Shown here: positions 7,988 to 15,757 of the stretch, piece after piece
Numbering within the stretch: the first letter of the stretch is position 1
Layout of the letters: every line of letters begins with the position of its first letter
Source of the DNA: JBOGEB01 sp050743125
GTDB lineage: Bacteria; Actinomycetota; Nitriliruptoria; Euzebyales; Egibacteraceae
Reading direction: 5' to 3'
Assembly: GCA_050743125.1 (NCBI GenBank)
Contig: JBOGEB010000012.1
Location: 1 to 46,508 of the forward strand
Length of the DNA: 46,508 nucleotides
Translations under genes and position numbers: made by a program
Notes under the pieces: model-generated
Database searches by the model: none
Seen by the model: only the letters and a program-made list of their open reading frames with translations
What the model was told of the DNA's origin: nothing

Positions 7988-8493
7988 CGTCACCACGTGG
8001 TCTTTCCGAAGCAAGGCGCAGACCACAACAGAAGCGTCTATGACGTCAGCCGTCCCAGTCCGGCCGCAGATCTCACCGGCGGCTCTCGCGATCCGGCCAT
8101 CAAGCGGGACGATCGTAGGTCCGTCCTTAGTACTCCGTGGCATAAATACGCTGGCATTCGAGCGACCCTGCATCCACGCTCGCCGCGTTGCGCCTCGCTT
8201 ACATACGACCTCCGGGTATGCGCGCTCGGCGCGCCTTGCGAGCGCGGCGCAGGGCCGCTCTCGGTGCGTCACCGTATTTCTGCCACGGAGTACTTAGCCT
8301 TGAGAAAGCCCGCCAGCCGCGCCTGCCGGGCGCCACGCCAAGCCTGCGCTAGCGCACCCGCAGGCACTGTCAGCGCCCATCCATGGGCGAGCGCGCGTCT
8401 GATAAGCGCCCGGGCATCTTCCGTGTTTCGGTCGATGGCTAGCAGCGCTCCGGCATCCAGGGTAAGCCCGGTCACCGGATTAGCTCCGCTCAC
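7988..8493 (-). pseudogene. vapC: PIN-domain toxin (VapC type) split by a MITE
   Basis: N-terminal half from GTG 8493: LTLDAGALLAIDRNTEDARA, then LTVPAGALAQAWRGARQARL and AGFLKAK. The C-terminal half lies beyond the insertion: DGPTIVPLDGRIARAAGEIC, then GRTGTADVIDASVVVCALL, running into the assembly gap. The aspartate strand, glutamate/arginine helix and TADVIDASV acidic motif are those of PIN ribonucleases. Removing the 162-bp element and one copy of its CTTAG target repeat joins the halves in frame (FLKAK-DGPTI), so the gene was intact before insertion. The GTG start overlaps the antitoxin stop (GTGA). As it stands the toxin cannot be made whole. Confidence 0.85.
8131..8292. mobile_element. 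162-bp MITE inside vapC
   Basis: The ends are inverted repeats: left TACTCCGTGGCATAAATACG, right (reverse complement) TACTCCGTGGCAGAAATACG, with one mismatch in 20. Both sides are flanked by CTTAG (8126-8130 and 8293-8297). If the duplication is read as TTA, the terminal repeats gain one base each; the two readings cannot be told apart. The interior has no open frame of transposase type, so it would need a transposase supplied elsewhere. The exact in-frame repair of vapC on removal is strong evidence for transposition. The ends differ from those of the two 235-bp elements in this window. Confidence 0.85.
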
Positions 8494-8737
8494 GTGCTCT
8501 TGCGCCCCGCGCTCTGGGACAGCCCGAGCTGGGCGTCAACTCGAGCAAATGCCGCGTCCGATGGCGGCCCGCCAGCCTCGGCATCGGCCTGCGCCAGCCA
8601 ATCCTCCAACGTCATCGTCTGCCGATAGTGCTGAATCGCGGCCACGATGTATCCCGACACGGATGCTGCCCGACCCCTGCGGAAGCGTCACGCGCCTCCG
8701 CCCCGACGTCGTCGGGGACGCTGATGGTGAGCTTCAT
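8490..8737 (-). pseudogene. vapB: VapB-type antitoxin with a one-base deletion
   Basis: ATG 8737 begins MKLTISVPDDVGAEARDASA, a ribbon-helix-helix-like start. After GVGQ the sensible frame shifts: ASVSGYIVAAIQHYRQTMTL, then EDWLAQADAEAGGPPSD and a C-terminus ending AGRKST. The downstream frame stops at 8490 in a GTGA overlap with the toxin. Adding one base (GGGCAG-GCATCC) near 8670 restores about 82 residues. Either a real inactivating deletion or a sequencing error; since the toxin is also broken, real decay is plausible. Confidence 0.7.
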
Positions 8738-8740
8738 GGT

Positions 8741-8773
8741 CATACTTTTGATACATGATCATACTTTTGATAC
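8741..8773 (-). promoter_or_regulatory. Direct-repeat operator upstream of vapB
   Basis: Two copies of CATACTTTTGATAC (8741-8754 and 8760-8773, plus-strand sense), spaced 19 bases apart, lie immediately before the antitoxin ATG. Two repeats about two helical turns apart, next to the start of a toxin-antitoxin pair, suggest the site through which VapB/VapBC represses its own operon. The AT-rich repeats stand out from the high-GC surroundings and may overlap the promoter. The repeat is seen directly; its function is inferred. Confidence 0.6.
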
Positions 8774-8835
8774 TACCATGCACTCTACCAGGGCCTACAA
8801 ACCTGGGCAGCATGACTTCCCGCGCTGACCACCTT

Positions 8836-8911
8836 CGCTTCATGCTCCAGGGGTATGGGTCTCGTCAACGACCTTCCCGAGAGCTGTCCCGCCCCGACCG
8901 CGGGGCCTAGC
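8836..8911 (+). pseudogene. Degenerate second copy of the glycosylase (tag) 3' end
   Basis: The stretch CTTCATGC, then ATGGGTCTCGTCAACGACC and CGAGAGCTGTCC, aligns with the tag 3' end at 7834-7885 (CTTCATGC, ATGGGCCTCGTCAACGACC, CGAGGGCTGCCC). It translates to MGLVNDLPESCPAP before a stop. The rest of the gene is absent. The copy lies about 1 kb after tag, with the gap and the vapBC remnants between. It is a gene-end duplication or a remnant of a related gene. Confidence 0.65.
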
Positions 8912-9368
8912 CGATCCTGCTGGTGAGCTGGGCGGTGTGTCGGTCGCCAGCGTCGTCGATCACTACCGGCGTCGCGCGGCTGTGGCTGGCTCGAAGGTGA
9001 TCTTGATGACGCCACAGGCAGACATCCCCACCAGGGCTGTCTCATTCGCCACCGCAGGAGAACCAGCACCGCACGGCCGATGGCCGACTCGGCCATCGCT
9101 GCGGCGGCCAAACCTACTCGTCCGTCAGTGCCGTCGCGTCTTTAAGTCAGGAGCAAGACACACCGCCACGTTGTGCCGACACGTCACTGTGCGACCGCGC
9201 GTATCTGCTGCTGTTCAATGGCGGGCGATACAAGGAAATGGATATCGACAGGCCGCTGAGTTGGACCTTTGTGCAACCAGCGGCGGGGGTTACCGCGGCC
9301 CAGATCGGTTCGCCATCCCACTGGCTTGCGCCCTCTGTCGAAGCCAGTCGGCACAGTCTGGGAGGCCG
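8912..9368. other. Non-coding or decayed stretch
   Basis: No frame with protein-like composition, ribosome-binding site or recognised motif was seen on either strand; open frames here are short or arginine/proline shadow type. Local GC is lower than in the flanking genes. It joins the tag 3' remnant to the deleted DUF6390-like copy and is best seen as degraded intergenic DNA. Confidence 0.5.
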
Positions 9369-9690
9369 GGTCAGCCGAGGGCCGCGGCCGGGCCTGGATG
9401 AGTCAGCCGCTCGTTGGGTCGCGAACCTGAGGCCGTCCACGGCTGCGGTCGCGGTCTCGGTCCGCTCGGGCCCAGCGACAGCTGGCGGCTCTCGTAGCGC
9501 AACGGCCGGGATCGGACCACGACCTCGCCGCCTGCGACCAAGACGACCCGGCCCCAGCGGATGCGGCACTGGTCGAAGACCCGCAGAGGCCCGTCAGCGT
9601 GTTGCCGAAGTGGTGAGGTCAACGCGGTCGAGCAGCTCGTTGCCGACCCAGTAGGCCTCGATCACCCAGCGGGCGGCGAGCGCGCCGCGG
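9369..9690 (-). pseudogene. Deleted copy of the DUF6390-like gene
   Basis: Base-by-base similar to 13083-13640, which carries the intact gene. Shared blocks include GTCAGCCGAGGGCCGCGGCC at the 3' end, the segment from GTCGCGAACC through the ACGACCCGGCCCCAGCGGAT region, and the block around TTGCCGACCCAGTAGGCCTC. Two internal deletions are evident: after CGCTCGTTG (about 115 bases lost) and after the CGTCAGCG near 9600 (about 135 bases lost). The 5' half of the gene is missing. The matching parts look about 90% identical. The copy and the intact gene flank the STAND ATPase gene. Confidence 0.75.
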
Positions 9691-10122
9691 AGCCCGTTCG
9701 AACAGCTTCGCCGGTTCATGGCCAGGCGGGTGGGCCGCAGCTCGGCGTGGCGCCGCCGGTTGTCGCTCGCTCACCCCACAGCGCTTCCAGGCCGCCGACT
9801 CGCAGGGCCTGATCATGATGGAACGCAGCCACTGCCGCCCCACCGGTGGTCGGGCACGAGCTCTACGGGCAGTCGGAGGAGCAGCACCGCGTTGAGCGCC
9901 GACCGCGTCTGCCGGCGTCCCGGCCCTGTGACCCGCTCGGCCATGTCGACCGTAGGCTTGCTCCCCAGCGCCTCCACCGACACCCGCGTGTCCCGCAGCG
10001 GGCCCGCCAGCACACCCCAGGTGCGCAAGCGCGACACCCGCCTCCCTGAAGCGCTACAGGCCCGTCGTCCTTCTACCGGCAGTGAGGTTCGGTCAGCCCT
10101 GAGGCTCTAACCGAGCGCCAGG
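9691..10122. other. Region with an unassigned minus-strand frame
   Basis: No confident gene. A minus-strand frame at 10037-9813 (74 codons, GTG start) reads SRLRTWGVLAGPLRDTRVSV, then EALGSKPTVDMAERVTG, and looks more protein-like than its surroundings. It has no clear ribosome-binding site and its continuation (to about 9700) is in another frame. It may be the remnant of a gene. I do not recognise the family. Confidence 0.35.
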
Positions 10123-12447
10123 TCATCGGCTGGTGGGCCCTGAGTCAGCGGTCTTTGTCTTCGAGCGCTTGCTCTCGGTGTGCTCTGGTTTGGGTCGTTC
10201 GATCTTGGTGCGCTCTGGTTTGGGTCGTTCGATCTTGGTGTGCTCTGGTTTGGGTCGTTCGATCTTGGTGCGCTCTGGTTTTGGCTGTTCGATCTTGGTG
10301 TGCTCTGGTTTTGGCTGTTCGATCTCGGTGCGCTTCGGGTGAGGATCTTTGTCCTTACAGGGTTTGTCCTGGCGGTGTTCGTCTTTGCAGGGTTCTTTGG
10401 TGTGTTTATCCTCGCAGGGCTTGTTTTCGCGGTGTTCGTTTTTGTGGTCCTTGTCCTTGCAGGGGTCGGGGTTTTTGTCTTTGCAGTGGTTGTCGTCGTT
10501 TTTGCAGGGCTTGCAGTCGTCACCTTTGCAGGGGTCGGGGTCTTTGTCTTTGCAGCGGTCGTCGTCTTTGCGAGGTTTTTCGTCTTTGTCGGTGCGGCGT
10601 TTCTCTTCGTCTTTACAGGGGTTGCCTTCGGGGGTTTCGGTGTGTTTTTGCTTTGTGGGCACAGTGTAAATGGGTGTCTTCGGCGGTTGACCACGAGAAG
10701 GCTGGGAGAGCTTTGGTGGTTCCGGAGGCGCCGGAGGCGGCGCTGAAACCGGAGGGGGGGAGATCGCCGGGAGATTCGTCAAAGTTTGGTCGGGCGACAC
10801 AATCACAGTGGGCGGCGGGGGCACGCTGCCAGCGACCGCGTTTTCGACCATGTTTGCGACCGTCTGGACGGCCAGGGCGATGAGCGCGAAGCCGCCGAGC
10901 ACGGCCGAGACCCTACTGACCCATTTTTTCAAGCCGTCCCGCGAATGGCGGTCTTCCTGGACACTTCTGATAGCCGAAGCGGTTGCCACTATTTGCGCGG
11001 CCAGGTCGCGGTTGCGGCGGGTGACGGCTGTGGCTGCCCGGGTGTCATGGGCCTTGCGCAGCTTGAGCGCCTCGTCGAGGACGCGCAGCGCGGTGTCGGG
11101 GTCGTCCAAGGCCAGGTCGCTGCTGCCGGCCTGGTGCAGGAAGTGGGCCTCGTCAGCTACGCGCTGCAACGCCCGGGCGGCTTGCACCCCCTGGTCCAGG
11201 GCGTACCGCCACGCCTGCCAACGGCCGCTGAGGATCAGCACCGGCTCAACCGCGCGCACCAGCCTGATCACGGTCTCGGACTCACCGGACTCGCAGGCGA
11301 CCTCCAGCAAGGTCAGGACCGCGCCGCTGACCGACAGCAGGTCCTCGGGCCGGGTGGCGGGGTCCTCCAGCCATGCGGCCAGGCTGCGCAGCGCCAGCGG
11401 CCGGTCCAGCCCTGGGCCGATCAGCCTGCGCGGCGGGCCGAGCGAGCCCACCGGCAGGCCGTAGCGGTCCCGGCGCTGCTCAACCACCCCTCGGTCGCGC
11501 AACTTGCGCAGCTCGGCGCCGAGATCAGCGACCTGGCTCATCGCCTTGACCAGGCTTACGGGCAGCAGCATCCCGCCGGTCATCGCCAGCACCGCGACGA
11601 CTCGCCGCTGCTGGGCCGACAGCCCAGCCACGCACATCTGCTGGAGTACCTCGACCGGGTCGCCGGCCCCCAACGCGCTGACCAGCTCCGGGAGCGTCCG
11701 GTCGCCCTCACGCACCACCGCGGCCGCCTGCAACAGCCGCAAGGGGTGGCCGGCAAGCAGGTTCCACAACTGGCGGGCGTCTGCGTACTCGCCGTCTCGC
11801 AGTCCCCGGCCGAGGGCCTGGGCGAGCAGCTGGCCGCCGGCCTGCTCGTCGAGACCGGCAAGCCCGAGCGAGCGGCCCTCGGTCACCACCCGCCGCCGGT
11901 GAGACGTGAACACCACCCGACAGTCCGGGACCGCGCGGAGCAGCTCGGCGAGGTCCTCGGAGCCCAGCTCGACGTCGTCGAGCAGCAGGACCGCCTGCGC
12001 TCGGCGCAGCTCGTGGCGCAGCTGCGCGTGCGCCGGCTTGCGTGGCACGTCGCTGCGGTACAGCAGGGTGAACAGCGTCTGCAGCAGATCCCCCAACGTC
12101 TGCCCCGCCGCCGCGACGTACACGACCGGCAGGTCCGGGAACGCCGTGACCGCACGGTGCGCCAAATGGCGGAGCAGGCTGGTCTTGCCGACCCCGAACT
12201 CGCCGTACACCTCCAACAGCTCATGGCCGCCCAAGGCGGCCAGCGCCACCCCGACCTCGTCCTGGCGTCCCAACAGATCAGGGAACGGCTCGGGCAAAAC
12301 GCCGACCGATCGCTGGCGCAACGGCGCGCGCGGTAACGCGGTACCCGCCTTGGCGACCTCGACGCCGTACGGACCGACGGTCACCGACCAGTCGCCAACA
12401 AACACGCACTCAGACCCTGCGCCGAGCGGGTTTCTCTGCTCAGCCAT
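10123..12447 (-). CDS. STAND/NB-ARC ATPase with one membrane segment and a repetitive Cys/Lys/Asp tail
   Basis: 774 residues. The NTPase core has its P-loop GEFGVGKTS near residue 81, Walker B AVLLLDDVEL near 150 and arginine-rich sensor RVVFTSHRRR near 175. An ARC/winged-helix part follows (LWNLLAGHPLRLLQAAA; LSAQQRRVVAVLAMTGG), then a helical region to about 520. One hydrophobic helix (VLGGFALIALAVQTVANMV) lies near residue 540, followed by a proline-rich stretch. The last 150 residues are charged: repeats built on PCKDKD and CKDD, then five 10-residue units of KPEHTKIERP type encoded by 30-bp DNA repeats. STAND ATPases act as ligand-triggered switches. The tail is probably on the other side of the membrane from the NTPase; its function is unknown. 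Confidence 0.75.
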   Translation of the reverse strand: MAEQRNPLGAGSECVFVGDWSVTVGPYGVEVAKAGTALPRAPLRQRSVGVLPEPFPDLLGRQDEVGVALAALGGHELLEVYGEFGVGKTSLLRHLAHRAVTAFPDLPVVYVAAAGQTLGDLLQTLFTLLYRSDVPRKPAHAQLRHELRRAQAVLLLDDVELGSEDLAELLRAVPDCRVVFTSHRRRVVTEGRSLGLAGLDEQAGGQLLAQALGRGLRDGEYADARQLWNLLAGHPLRLLQAAAVVREGDRTLPELVSALGAGDPVEVLQQMCVAGLSAQQRRVVAVLAMTGGMLLPVSLVKAMSQVADLGAELRKLRDRGVVEQRRDRYGLPVGSLGPPRRLIGPGLDRPLALRSLAAWLEDPATRPEDLLSVSGAVLTLLEVACESGESETVIRLVRAVEPVLILSGRWQAWRYALDQGVQAARALQRVADEAHFLHQAGSSDLALDDPDTALRVLDEALKLRKAHDTRAATAVTRRNRDLAAQIVATASAIRSVQEDRHSRDGLKKWVSRVSAVLGGFALIALAVQTVANMVENAVAGSVPPPPTVIVSPDQTLTNLPAISPPPVSAPPPAPPEPPKLSQPSRGQPPKTPIYTVPTKQKHTETPEGNPCKDEEKRRTDKDEKPRKDDDRCKDKDPDPCKGDDCKPCKNDDNHCKDKNPDPCKDKDHKNEHRENKPCEDKHTKEPCKDEHRQDKPCKDKDPHPKRTEIEQPKPEHTKIEQPKPERTKIERPKPEHTKIERPKPERTKIERPKPEHTESKRSKTKTADSGPTSR
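10181..10330 (-). repeat. Five 30-bp tandem repeats in the STAND gene tail
   Basis: Five consecutive 30-bp units begin at 10181, 10211, 10241, 10271 and 10301, with core GGGTCGTTCGATCTTGGTG (plus-strand sense); the last two units differ as TTGGCTGTTCGAT. Each unit encodes one 10-residue repeat of KPE(H/R)TKIE(R/Q)P type on the minus strand. Length is a multiple of three, so copy-number change would lengthen or shorten the tail in frame. There are no spacers, so it is not a CRISPR array. Confidence 0.95.
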
Positions 12448-13085
12448 CTGCCTACCTCTTACGCGATTGCTACGTGCTCAAGCGAGCCATGCCAACAGTC
12501 GACCACCGGTGCGACATTGTGCAAGACCGACAATGGTGACGATCACGAATTACGAGAGCCCGACGGGTTGGGTTCAGTCGAGAGCCGTGTTTCACCTGGA
12601 TCCCCGTTGCTCGCCACAAGCCTGACGATTGACAGCGTATCATGCGCGTGCGATTTTTGTTATAAGGCTTTTCTTATGTGGGCAGCGTGTGCTCTTCTCT
12701 TCCTACGGCGTGATCCGGGCTTTGCATGCGTGACCCCCCGCGTGAGGACGTATCCAATCAGATGCGAATCCGCGTGCGGTCCGCTATCCTGCCATTTCTC
12801 TAGCATTCAAACGAGGGCAGATGTCACATCCTCATACAGAGTTCCCATGGCAGTAATCCTGGACGCTTCCGTGGAAAGTCGCCCATCCGGCTCGCCGTCC
12901 ACTTCCGGCCCAACCGGTTATAAGGGCTCGGCGCTCCATCCCCCATCGGTACGCATATCGTGTGAACAGATAATGGCCTTAGGACAGGACCGTGATCTGT
13001 TTCATCACCACGTCGCTGTCAACCTCCACGGTCGCGGGGCGGCTTGTCGAGCTTCACCGAGAGGTGGCCCGCACGGGGGACCGGA
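12448..13085. other. Long intergenic stretch upstream of the STAND gene
   Basis: About 640 bases with lower GC than the neighbours and no convincing gene on either strand. Near the STAND start an AGAGG lies about 12 bases before the ATG. Around 12629-12634 there is a TTGACA, but no -10 at proper spacing. Proximity and low GC suggest regulatory DNA for the STAND gene (minus) plus decayed sequence. The last bases before 13086 begin the block shared with 9369. Confidence 0.5.
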
Positions 13086-13859
13086 TCAGCCGAGGGCCGC
13101 GGCCGGGCCTGGATACGTCAGCCGCTCGTTGACCATCCGCAGCGTCCGCGTGGTGTGGCCGCGCAGGCAGCGGAGCTGGCGGGGCGCCAGCCGGTCGCAG
13201 ACCCACCGCCAGTGCAACGACACCCAGTCGCCGGCCCGCAGATCGGTCGCGAACCCGAGGCCGTCCACGGCTGCGGTCGCGGTCTCGGTCCGCTCCGGGC
13301 CCAGCGACAGCCGGCGGTGCTCGTAGCGCAACGGCCGGGATCGGACCACGACCTCGCCGCCGGTGATCGAGACGACCCGGCCCCAGCGGATGCGGCACTG
13401 GTCGAGGACCTGCAGAGGCCGGTCAGCGCCCCGCCCCTCGCCGAGCATCCCGACCCACGGATACACGCACAGCACGTGGAAGCTGTGATGGGCGCTGCCA
13501 CCGGCGGGGATGGTTTCGGCGAGGCTGCGCCACCGGCGGCCGGCAGGGGCGGCGAAGCGTTCGGTCAGTGAGTTGCCGAAGGTGGCCAGGTCGACGCGGT
13601 CGAGCAGCTCGTTGCCGACCCAGTAGGCCTCGACCACCCGGCGGTCGAGCGGGTCGGGGATCCCGTTCGCCCCGGCGATCAGCTGCAAGTACGGCCATGC
13701 TCCGCCAAAACCGCGCGCCAGCTCGCGAAGCCCGCCGTCGACCACGCCCCCGGCCCCGTACTCGAGCATCGCCCTGTGGTCAGCCGGGCCGCAGTACCCG
13801 AGCTCGTTCGGCGCGTACGCGTAGCGCGCGAACAGCAGCGGACCGGCGACGTCGGTCAT
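13086..13859 (-). CDS. DUF6390-like protein
   Basis: 257 residues starting MTDVAGPLLFARYAYAPNEL then GYCGPADHRAMLEYG, which I recall as the signature of the DUF6390 family in actinomycetes; the function is not known to me. A conserved central part reads IPDPLDRRVVEAYWVGNELL and the SAHHSFHVLCVYPWVGML segment carries histidines and a cysteine. The start is ATG 13859; a GTG nine bases upstream is possible. It is the last gene of a tight set of three minus-strand genes (10-base gap to the preceding stop). A partial copy with deletions is at 9369-9690. Confidence 0.7.
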   Translation of the reverse strand: MTDVAGPLLFARYAYAPNELGYCGPADHRAMLEYGAGGVVDGGLRELARGFGGAWPYLQLIAGANGIPDPLDRRVVEAYWVGNELLDRVDLATFGNSLTERFAAPAGRRWRSLAETIPAGGSAHHSFHVLCVYPWVGMLGEGRGADRPLQVLDQCRIRWGRVVSITGGEVVVRSRPLRYEHRRLSLGPERTETATAAVDGLGFATDLRAGDWVSLHWRWVCDRLAPRQLRCLRGHTTRTLRMVNERLTYPGPAAALG

Positions 13860-13869
13860 CCTGGCCACC

Positions 13870-14235
13870 CTATCCGACGGCCGGGCCGCTGCCGGACGGG
13901 CCAGCTACGGGGTGAGCGCAGCCGACGTCATCGCAGGCCAGAGGGAGAAGGGTGCCGTCGGGCGCGGTCACCTCCAGCCTGACGCCTGGGCGCAAGTCGA
14001 TGTGGTGGGCATACCAGGAACGCACCGCGTCCACCTGCTGGGCGTAGCCGAGCTCGGGAAGGTCATCGATGCCGAGGCCACCGATGTTCAACAAGGCGAA
14101 GACCGTCTCGCATGCCTGCACGACCGGGTCGTCGGGATCGGTGAGGTCGACGGTCACGACGAACTCGTGACGTGGGTCGGGGCAGGTGACGACCACCCGA
14201 TAGGTGCGCTCTGGCGTCGGGTCGGGTGGGGTCAC
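13870..14235 (-). CDS. Uncharacterised protein, 121 residues
   Basis: GTG 14235 overlaps the upstream stop (GTGA). The protein begins TPPDPTPERTYRVVVTCPD and contains ETVFALLNIGGLGIDDLPEL and QQVDAVRSWYAHHIDLRPGV; the C-terminus is PLACDDVGCAHPVAGPS with two cysteines. It is acidic, has no membrane segment, and I recognise no family. Coupling to both neighbours suggests they work together. Confidence 0.6.
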   Translation of the reverse strand: MTPPDPTPERTYRVVVTCPDPRHEFVVTVDLTDPDDPVVQACETVFALLNIGGLGIDDLPELGYAQQVDAVRSWYAHHIDLRPGVRLEVTAPDGTLLPLACDDVGCAHPVAGPSGSGPAVG

Positions 14236-14453
14236 GGCACGGCCCCCGGGCCGGCGCTCGGCCGCAGGTCGGGGAGGTACAGCCAGCGTTGCCGGCGCTC
14301 GGGGGCCTGGTCGAACACGATCATCGCGTCGGGCCAGCGCTCGAACAGCCGTGCGGCGAGCTCGGGAGTGCACGCCGGCTGTGTCGCGGCGGCGGGGTCG
14401 TCGGTGATCAGGATCCGCAGACGGTCCCTGGTCAAGGTCTGGATCGTTCGCAT
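14232..14453 (-). CDS. Uncharacterised small protein, 73 residues
   Basis: Start at ATG 14453, selected because AGGAGG lies nine bases upstream; a longer upstream frame lacks such a site. It reads MRTIQTLTRDRLRILITDDP and ERWPDAMIVFDQAPERRQRW. Its stop overlaps the next gene (GTGA). No family recognised. First gene of the three-gene set ending in the DUF6390-like gene; its promoter must lie in 14454-14670, opposite that of the HTH gene. Confidence 0.6.
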   Translation of the reverse strand: MRTIQTLTRDRLRILITDDPAAATQPACTPELAARLFERWPDAMIVFDQAPERRQRWLYLPDLRPSAGPGAVP

Positions 14454-14673
14454 GCTCTGGCGTCCTCCTCGGGAAGTCAGGCCCCGGCCGTCATGTATGG
14501 GCGGCCGGGACCCGTGCACGTTCGTCGGACTTGCGGGTGTGACCCCGGCACCACCCCCCTTCCGTCTCGTCGGTCACGACGACGGTTCGCCGATCCCCGC
14601 ATCGTCCGCCGGGGTGGCGGGGTGACGCCACGGCGTGAACGAGCGTGCCCTCCAGTTCGGCCCATTCACTCCC

Positions 14674-14702
14674 TTGACAGCAAACCCCGCCTCGCAGACA
14701 AT
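14674..14702 (+). promoter_or_regulatory. Sigma-70-type promoter of the HTH-kinase unit
   Basis: TTGACA (14674-14679) and GACAAT (14697-14702) are separated by exactly 17 bases, the best -35/-10 pair I found in the window. It lies 72 bases before the chosen start of the HTH gene. Position, spacing and orientation support a housekeeping-type promoter. The HTH protein may also regulate it; no clear operator palindrome is visible. Confidence 0.6.
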
Positions 14703-14773
14703 TCTTTGCCCCGCTCCCTTTCCCTCTGTCACCAAGGCACCGAATCGTGACCTCCGCTCCCGTAGGAGACGAC

Positions 14774-15757
14774 GTGCTCGTTGAGGGGCAGCGCGAGTTC
14801 GGCCAGGCGGTCGCCTCGCGGCGGAGTGAGCTGAACCTGTCGCAACAGGAGCTCGCCGCGAAGATCTGCGTCGACCGCACCTACATCAGCAAGATCGAGC
14901 GGGGCGCGGCGTTTCCCAGCAGGACGGTTGCGCGGACGATCGCCGCCCTCGGTCCCGCCGGCGCCGAAGCGTTTATCGCCGCCTGGGAGGAGGTCGACCG
15001 TCGTCGGCGCCTTGCGGTCAGGCCCCGTGGGCGGGCAGAGGCGCACACGGTGGCGACCGACTTCGCGTCCTTCGTCGGCGGCGAGATCGCCCGCGACGGC
15101 GCCGCGTTGGTCTATCCGGTGTTCCAGCTCAGCGACGAGGCGGCGCAGTCGCTGTCGCACCTCGATCAGCAGCTCCTGTACACCAAGCAGCACAGCCCGT
15201 TCACGAGGACCCACCGAATCGACGTTCCCCTGGCCGCCGCCGCGAACGACGTGCGCGCGCTGCTCTACGTATCCGAGTTGCTCCAGCGCTACATCACCGT
15301 GAGGACCGTCGTCCGGACCGACGCCGAGGTGGTCAGCCACTGTGATTGCAGCTTCTTCTCGTTCGGGTTGAGCAGCAACGACTGCACGCACATGTACCTC
15401 GAAACCGCCGACCATCCGCTCTTCGAGATCATCCCCGACGAGCACGGCTTGGAGTACCTCGAGCTTGCCGACGGCAGCGAGTTCCATTCGACCAGTAGAG
15501 AGATCTACGGCATCGTGGCGCGCATTCATCCGGACCGCATGGACCACCCGGATCGCGCCTGGTTCCTGTGCGCGGGACTCGGCCCGCAGGGGACGCCGGG
15601 AGCCGCGTGGTACCTGGCCACGAACTGGCAGTCGCTCCACAGCCAAGCCAAAGACGCCGACTTCCTTGTCGTCGTGAGGGTGAGCGCATACTCCGACGAG
15701 AGCGCAAAGTTTGCGCATATTCTGATCGATAGGGCTGCAAAGCAACGCTCGCAATGA
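14774..15757 (+). CDS. HTH (XRE) regulator with a large C-terminal sensor-like domain
   Basis: 327 residues. GTG 14774 is preferred over the in-frame GTG at 14747 because AGGAG precedes it by five bases. The N-terminal XRE helix-turn-helix is clear (LNLSQQELAAKICVDRTYIS then KIERGAAFPS, near residues 20-50). The remaining 230 residues form an unidentified domain with conspicuous segments SHCDCSFFSFGLSSNDCTHM and PQGTPGAAWYLATNWQSLHS. The stop overlaps the start of the sugar kinase (ATGA), so the two are translated together. I infer that the C-terminal domain senses a small molecule related to the kinase substrate. No family name can be given with confidence. Confidence 0.75.
   Translation: MLVEGQREFGQAVASRRSELNLSQQELAAKICVDRTYISKIERGAAFPSRTVARTIAALGPAGAEAFIAAWEEVDRRRRLAVRPRGRAEAHTVATDFASFVGGEIARDGAALVYPVFQLSDEAAQSLSHLDQQLLYTKQHSPFTRTHRIDVPLAAAANDVRALLYVSELLQRYITVRTVVRTDAEVVSHCDCSFFSFGLSSNDCTHMYLETADHPLFEIIPDEHGLEYLELADGSEFHSTSREIYGIVARIHPDRMDHPDRAWFLCAGLGPQGTPGAAWYLATNWQSLHSQAKDADFLVVVRVSAYSDESAKFAHILIDRAAKQRSQ

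Noticed and set aside
8131..8292. The vapC element as a third copy of the 235-bp family
   Set aside because: The terminal repeats are different (TACTCCGTGGCA against GTGTTTGAAAACTG) and no interior block is shared.
10181..10330. Possible CRISPR array
   Set aside because: The 30-bp units are directly adjacent with no spacers and are in frame in a protein tail.
12629..12666. TTGACA with a downstream TATAAG as promoter
   Set aside because: Spacing is 26 bases, too long for a sigma-70 promoter, and it points away from the STAND gene.
12517..13326. A long plus-strand frame overlapping the DUF6390-like gene
   Set aside because: The part over the gene is antisense shadow; the rest is compositionally unlike coding sequence of this genome.
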